This document shows positions 5,459 through 6,976 of a DNA stretch of 6,976 bases, in pieces. The stretch is from assembly GCA_002380945.1 (NCBI GenBank), contig DFWO01000073.1, positions 1 to 6,976 of the forward strand, in the 5' to 3' direction. The translations under genes and the position numbers were made by a program. The notes under the pieces are model-generated. The model was given only the letters and a program-made list of their open reading frames with translations. It was not told the DNA's origin and did not search any database. Each line of letters starts with the position of its first letter. Positions within the stretch are counted from its first letter, which is position 1. Source of the stretch: Methylococcaceae bacterium UBA4132 (GTDB taxonomy: Bacteria > Pseudomonadota > Gammaproteobacteria > Methylococcales > Methylomonadaceae).

Positions 5459-5559
5459 GTGTTTAATAAAGTCAGCGGGGCGATTTGCCCATGTTGGTTA
5501 AGTAATGTACTAAAACGTTCACATCTTACACGTTTCCAGTAGCGTTTTAAATGTGTCAT
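5455..5559 (-). CDS. Possible small ORF coupled to hisB (34 aa, unrecognised)
   Basis: An ATG at 5557-5559 opens a 34-codon frame whose TGA overlaps the hisB ATG in an ATGA arrangement. The peptide begins MTHLKRYWKRVRCER and ends APLTLLNT. It is strongly basic at the N-terminus, with only two histidines, so it does not look like a his attenuator leader. The same frame stays open upstream through GTG and TTG codons to a TAA about 160 nt away, so a longer product is possible. No ribosome site is visible and the protein is not recognised. It could be a small coupled gene, a decayed gene tail, or chance in an AT-rich spacer. Confidence 0.25.
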   Translation of the reverse strand: MTHLKRYWKRVRCERFSTLLNQHGQIAPLTLLNT

Positions 5560-5624
5560 GTTTTGTAGCTTTATCGTCAATATTCCATTGTCATGCTTCG
5601 GACTTAAAAACAACACGATGAGTT

Positions 5625-5655
5625 TTGCCCGTGCATTGTGCTTAATTGTTATAAT
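5625..5655 (+). promoter_or_regulatory. Probable sigma-70 promoter of guaA (extended -10)
   Basis: A perfect TATAAT (5650-5655) is preceded by TG at 5647-5648, giving the extended -10 element TGTTATAAT. The best -35 candidate is TTGCCC (5625-5630), 19 nt upstream, which is weak in sequence and spacing; the extended -10 would compensate. Transcription would begin near 5662, leaving a leader of about 60 nt before guaA. It lies in the 265-bp region between the divergent hisB and guaA genes, where little else was identified apart from AAACGT-N11-ACGTTT at 5513-5535. Confidence 0.55.
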
Positions 5656-5723
5656 GTCAATTAGTAAAGATACTGTAGCTTACTTTTATAGCGACCATTT
5701 ATTCAATTCAAACAACTGTCATC

Positions 5724-6976
5724 ATGAAACCAGCCTCAAACATTCATACCCACAAAATCCTCATTCTCGATTTCGGCTCTCAATATACTCAACTCATCGC
5801 ACGACGCATTCGTGAAATTGGCGTTTATTGTGAAATTTATTCCTGCGAATGCAGTGATGAGGAGGTCAAAAACTTTGCGCCGAACGGTATTATTTTATCG
5901 GGTGGCCCTGAAAGCGTTACCGAAGGCAATACGCCGCGTGCGCCGCAAGCCGTTTTTGAACTGGGCGTGCCTGTCTTAGGTATTTGTTATGGGATGCAAA
6001 CCATGACTGAACAATTAGGCGGCAAGGTGGAAACATCCAGCCATCGGGAATTCGGTTATGCGCAAATTCGAGCGCGTGGACATTCTAAATTACTGACGGG
6101 CATTGAAGATCATTTATCGCCAGAAGGCTTTGGTTTGCTGGATGTGTGGATGAGTCATGGCGACAGAGTGACTGAATTGCCCGAAGGTTTTATCATGATT
6201 GCCAGTTCAGAGGGTGCGCCGATTGCAGGTATTGCTAACGAAGATAAAGGCTTTTATGCGTTACAGTTTCATCCAGAAGTTACCCACACGAAACAAGGTG
6301 GTCGTATTTTGTCGCGTTTTGTTTTGGATTTGTGTGGCTGTGATGCCCTTTGGACTGCCACTAATATTATTGATGATAGTATTCAATCGGTACGGCAAAA
6401 AGTGGGTGACAATCATGTCATCTTGGGTTTGTCAGGTGGCGTGGATTCCTCAGTGGTTGCGGCGTTACTGCACAAAGCGATAGGTACACAATTAACCTGC
6501 GTGTTTGTTGATACTGGCTTGTTACGTCTGCACGAAGGCGATGCGGTGATGGCAATTTTTGCTGAACATCTGGGCGTAAAAGTGATTCGTGTAAATGCCG
6601 AACAACGTTATCTTGATGCCTTAAGCGGTATTACCGACCCAGAACAAAAACGCAAAATCATTGGCAATTTATTCGTGGACATTTTTGATGAAGAAGCAGG
6701 CAAAATCACTGACGCGAAATGGTTAGCACAAGGCACGATTTACCCAGACGTGATTGAATCAGCAGGTTCTAAAAGCGGTAAAGCGCATTTAATTAAGTCG
6801 CACCATAATGTCGGTGGTTTGCCTGAAAACATGACGCTGAAATTAGTCGAACCGTTGCGCGAATTGTTTAAAGACGAAGTGAGAAAATTAGGCTTGGAGT
6901 TAGGTTTGCCTGCCGACATGGTTTTTCGTCATCCATTTCCGGGGCCTGGTTTGGGCGTAAGAATTTTGGGCGAAGT
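5724..6976 (+). CDS. guaA: GMP synthase (glutamine-hydrolysing) GuaA, 3' end outside window
   Basis: Converts XMP to GMP using ATP and glutamine, the last step of guanine nucleotide synthesis in the cytoplasm. The window holds 417 complete codons of a protein normally near 525 residues. The N-terminal glutaminase domain shows ILILDFGSQYTQLIARRIRE (12-31), nucleophile C88 in LGICYGMQ, and H183 with E185 in LQFHPEVTH. The ATP-pyrophosphatase domain starts after about 205 and shows the P-loop SGGVDSS (237-243) and, near the cut, HPFPGPGLGVR (403-413). The dimerisation domain is missing because of the window edge. No ATG, GTG or TTG lies just upstream in frame, and the N-terminus resembles other GuaA proteins, so ATG 5724 is likely despite the absence of a Shine-Dalgarno sequence. 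guaB, often directly upstream, is not here. Confidence 0.97.
   Translation, partial: MKPASNIHTHKILILDFGSQYTQLIARRIREIGVYCEIYSCECSDEEVKNFAPNGIILSGGPESVTEGNTPRAPQAVFELGVPVLGICYGMQTMTEQLGGKVETSSHREFGYAQIRARGHSKLLTGIEDHLSPEGFGLLDVWMSHGDRVTELPEGFIMIASSEGAPIAGIANEDKGFYALQFHPEVTHTKQGGRILSRFVLDLCGCDALWTATNIIDDSIQSVRQKVGDNHVILGLSGGVDSSVVAALLHKAIGTQLTCVFVDTGLLRLHEGDAVMAIFAEHLGVKVIRVNAEQRYLDALSGITDPEQKRKIIGNLFVDIFDEEAGKITDAKWLAQGTIYPDVIESAGSKSGKAHLIKSHHNVGGLPENMTLKLVEPLRELFKDEVRKLGLELGLPADMVFRHPFPGPGLGVRILGE

Noticed and set aside
5655..5660. A perfect TTGACA on the minus strand, considered as the -35 box of the hisB promoter.
   Set aside because: No -10-like hexamer lies 16-18 nt downstream (AATGCA at 17 nt); the hexamer is partly the reverse complement of the guaA -10 region.
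5558..5815. An 85-codon plus-strand ORF across the spacer into guaA.
   Set aside because: It overlaps guaA in a different frame, shows no family features, and guaA with its intact catalytic motifs accounts for the sequence.

Overview
The window looks like a chromosomal segment of a gammaproteobacterium with moderate-to-low GC content. It combines a biosynthetic core with a small accessory insertion. The hisB-hisH-hisA-hisF order fits gammaproteobacterial his operons. The DUF4160/DUF2442 pair, Sel1 proteins and abundant short palindromic repeats suggest a Thiotrichales/Beggiatoa-like lineage. That placement is inference from gene content and was not tested by any search.

Layout from left to right. 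Positions 1-243 carry the remains of an IS3-family transposase on the minus strand, broken by one frameshift and two stop codons. It lies directly after hisI (249-632, minus), a monofunctional PRA-cyclohydrolase. Positions 633-770 hold two REP palindromes in inverted orientation (a REPIN/BIME-like unit). Next come an AT-rich PIN-like gene (771-1208, minus), a gap of about 110 bp, and an exported Sel1-repeat protein (1317-1949, minus). A palindromic repeat cluster (about 1971-2054) separates the Sel1 gene from a DUF2442 gene (2038-2322) and a DUF4160 gene (2326-2595). The DUF4160 gene sits only 2 nt after hisF. The core cluster hisF (2598-3371), hisA (3368-4102), hisH (4117-4758) and hisB (4865-5458) is all on the minus strand and transcribed hisB to hisF. 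A hairpin plus T-run lies between hisB and hisH. A short unrecognised ORF ends in a 4-nt overlap with the hisB start. Divergently, guaA runs rightward from 5724 off the window end, with an extended -10 promoter upstream.

How the genes work together. HisI opens the PRA-AMP ring and HisA isomerises ProFAR. HisH supplies ammonia to HisF, which makes imidazole glycerol phosphate and AICAR, and HisB dehydrates the imidazole glycerol phosphate. AICAR re-enters purine synthesis, whose guanine branch ends with GuaA, so the two divergent units are metabolically connected. No hisG, hisE, hisD, hisC or guaB is present in the window. The accessory block (DUF4160, DUF2442, Sel1, PIN, repeats) separates hisI from hisF, genes that are normally adjacent. 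This is the most notable feature of the locus. I did not find a clearly new multi-gene system. The candidates worth testing are the DUF4160/DUF2442 pair embedded in the his operon, the PIN-like protein with an internal 24-bp repeat, and the two families of palindromic repeats.
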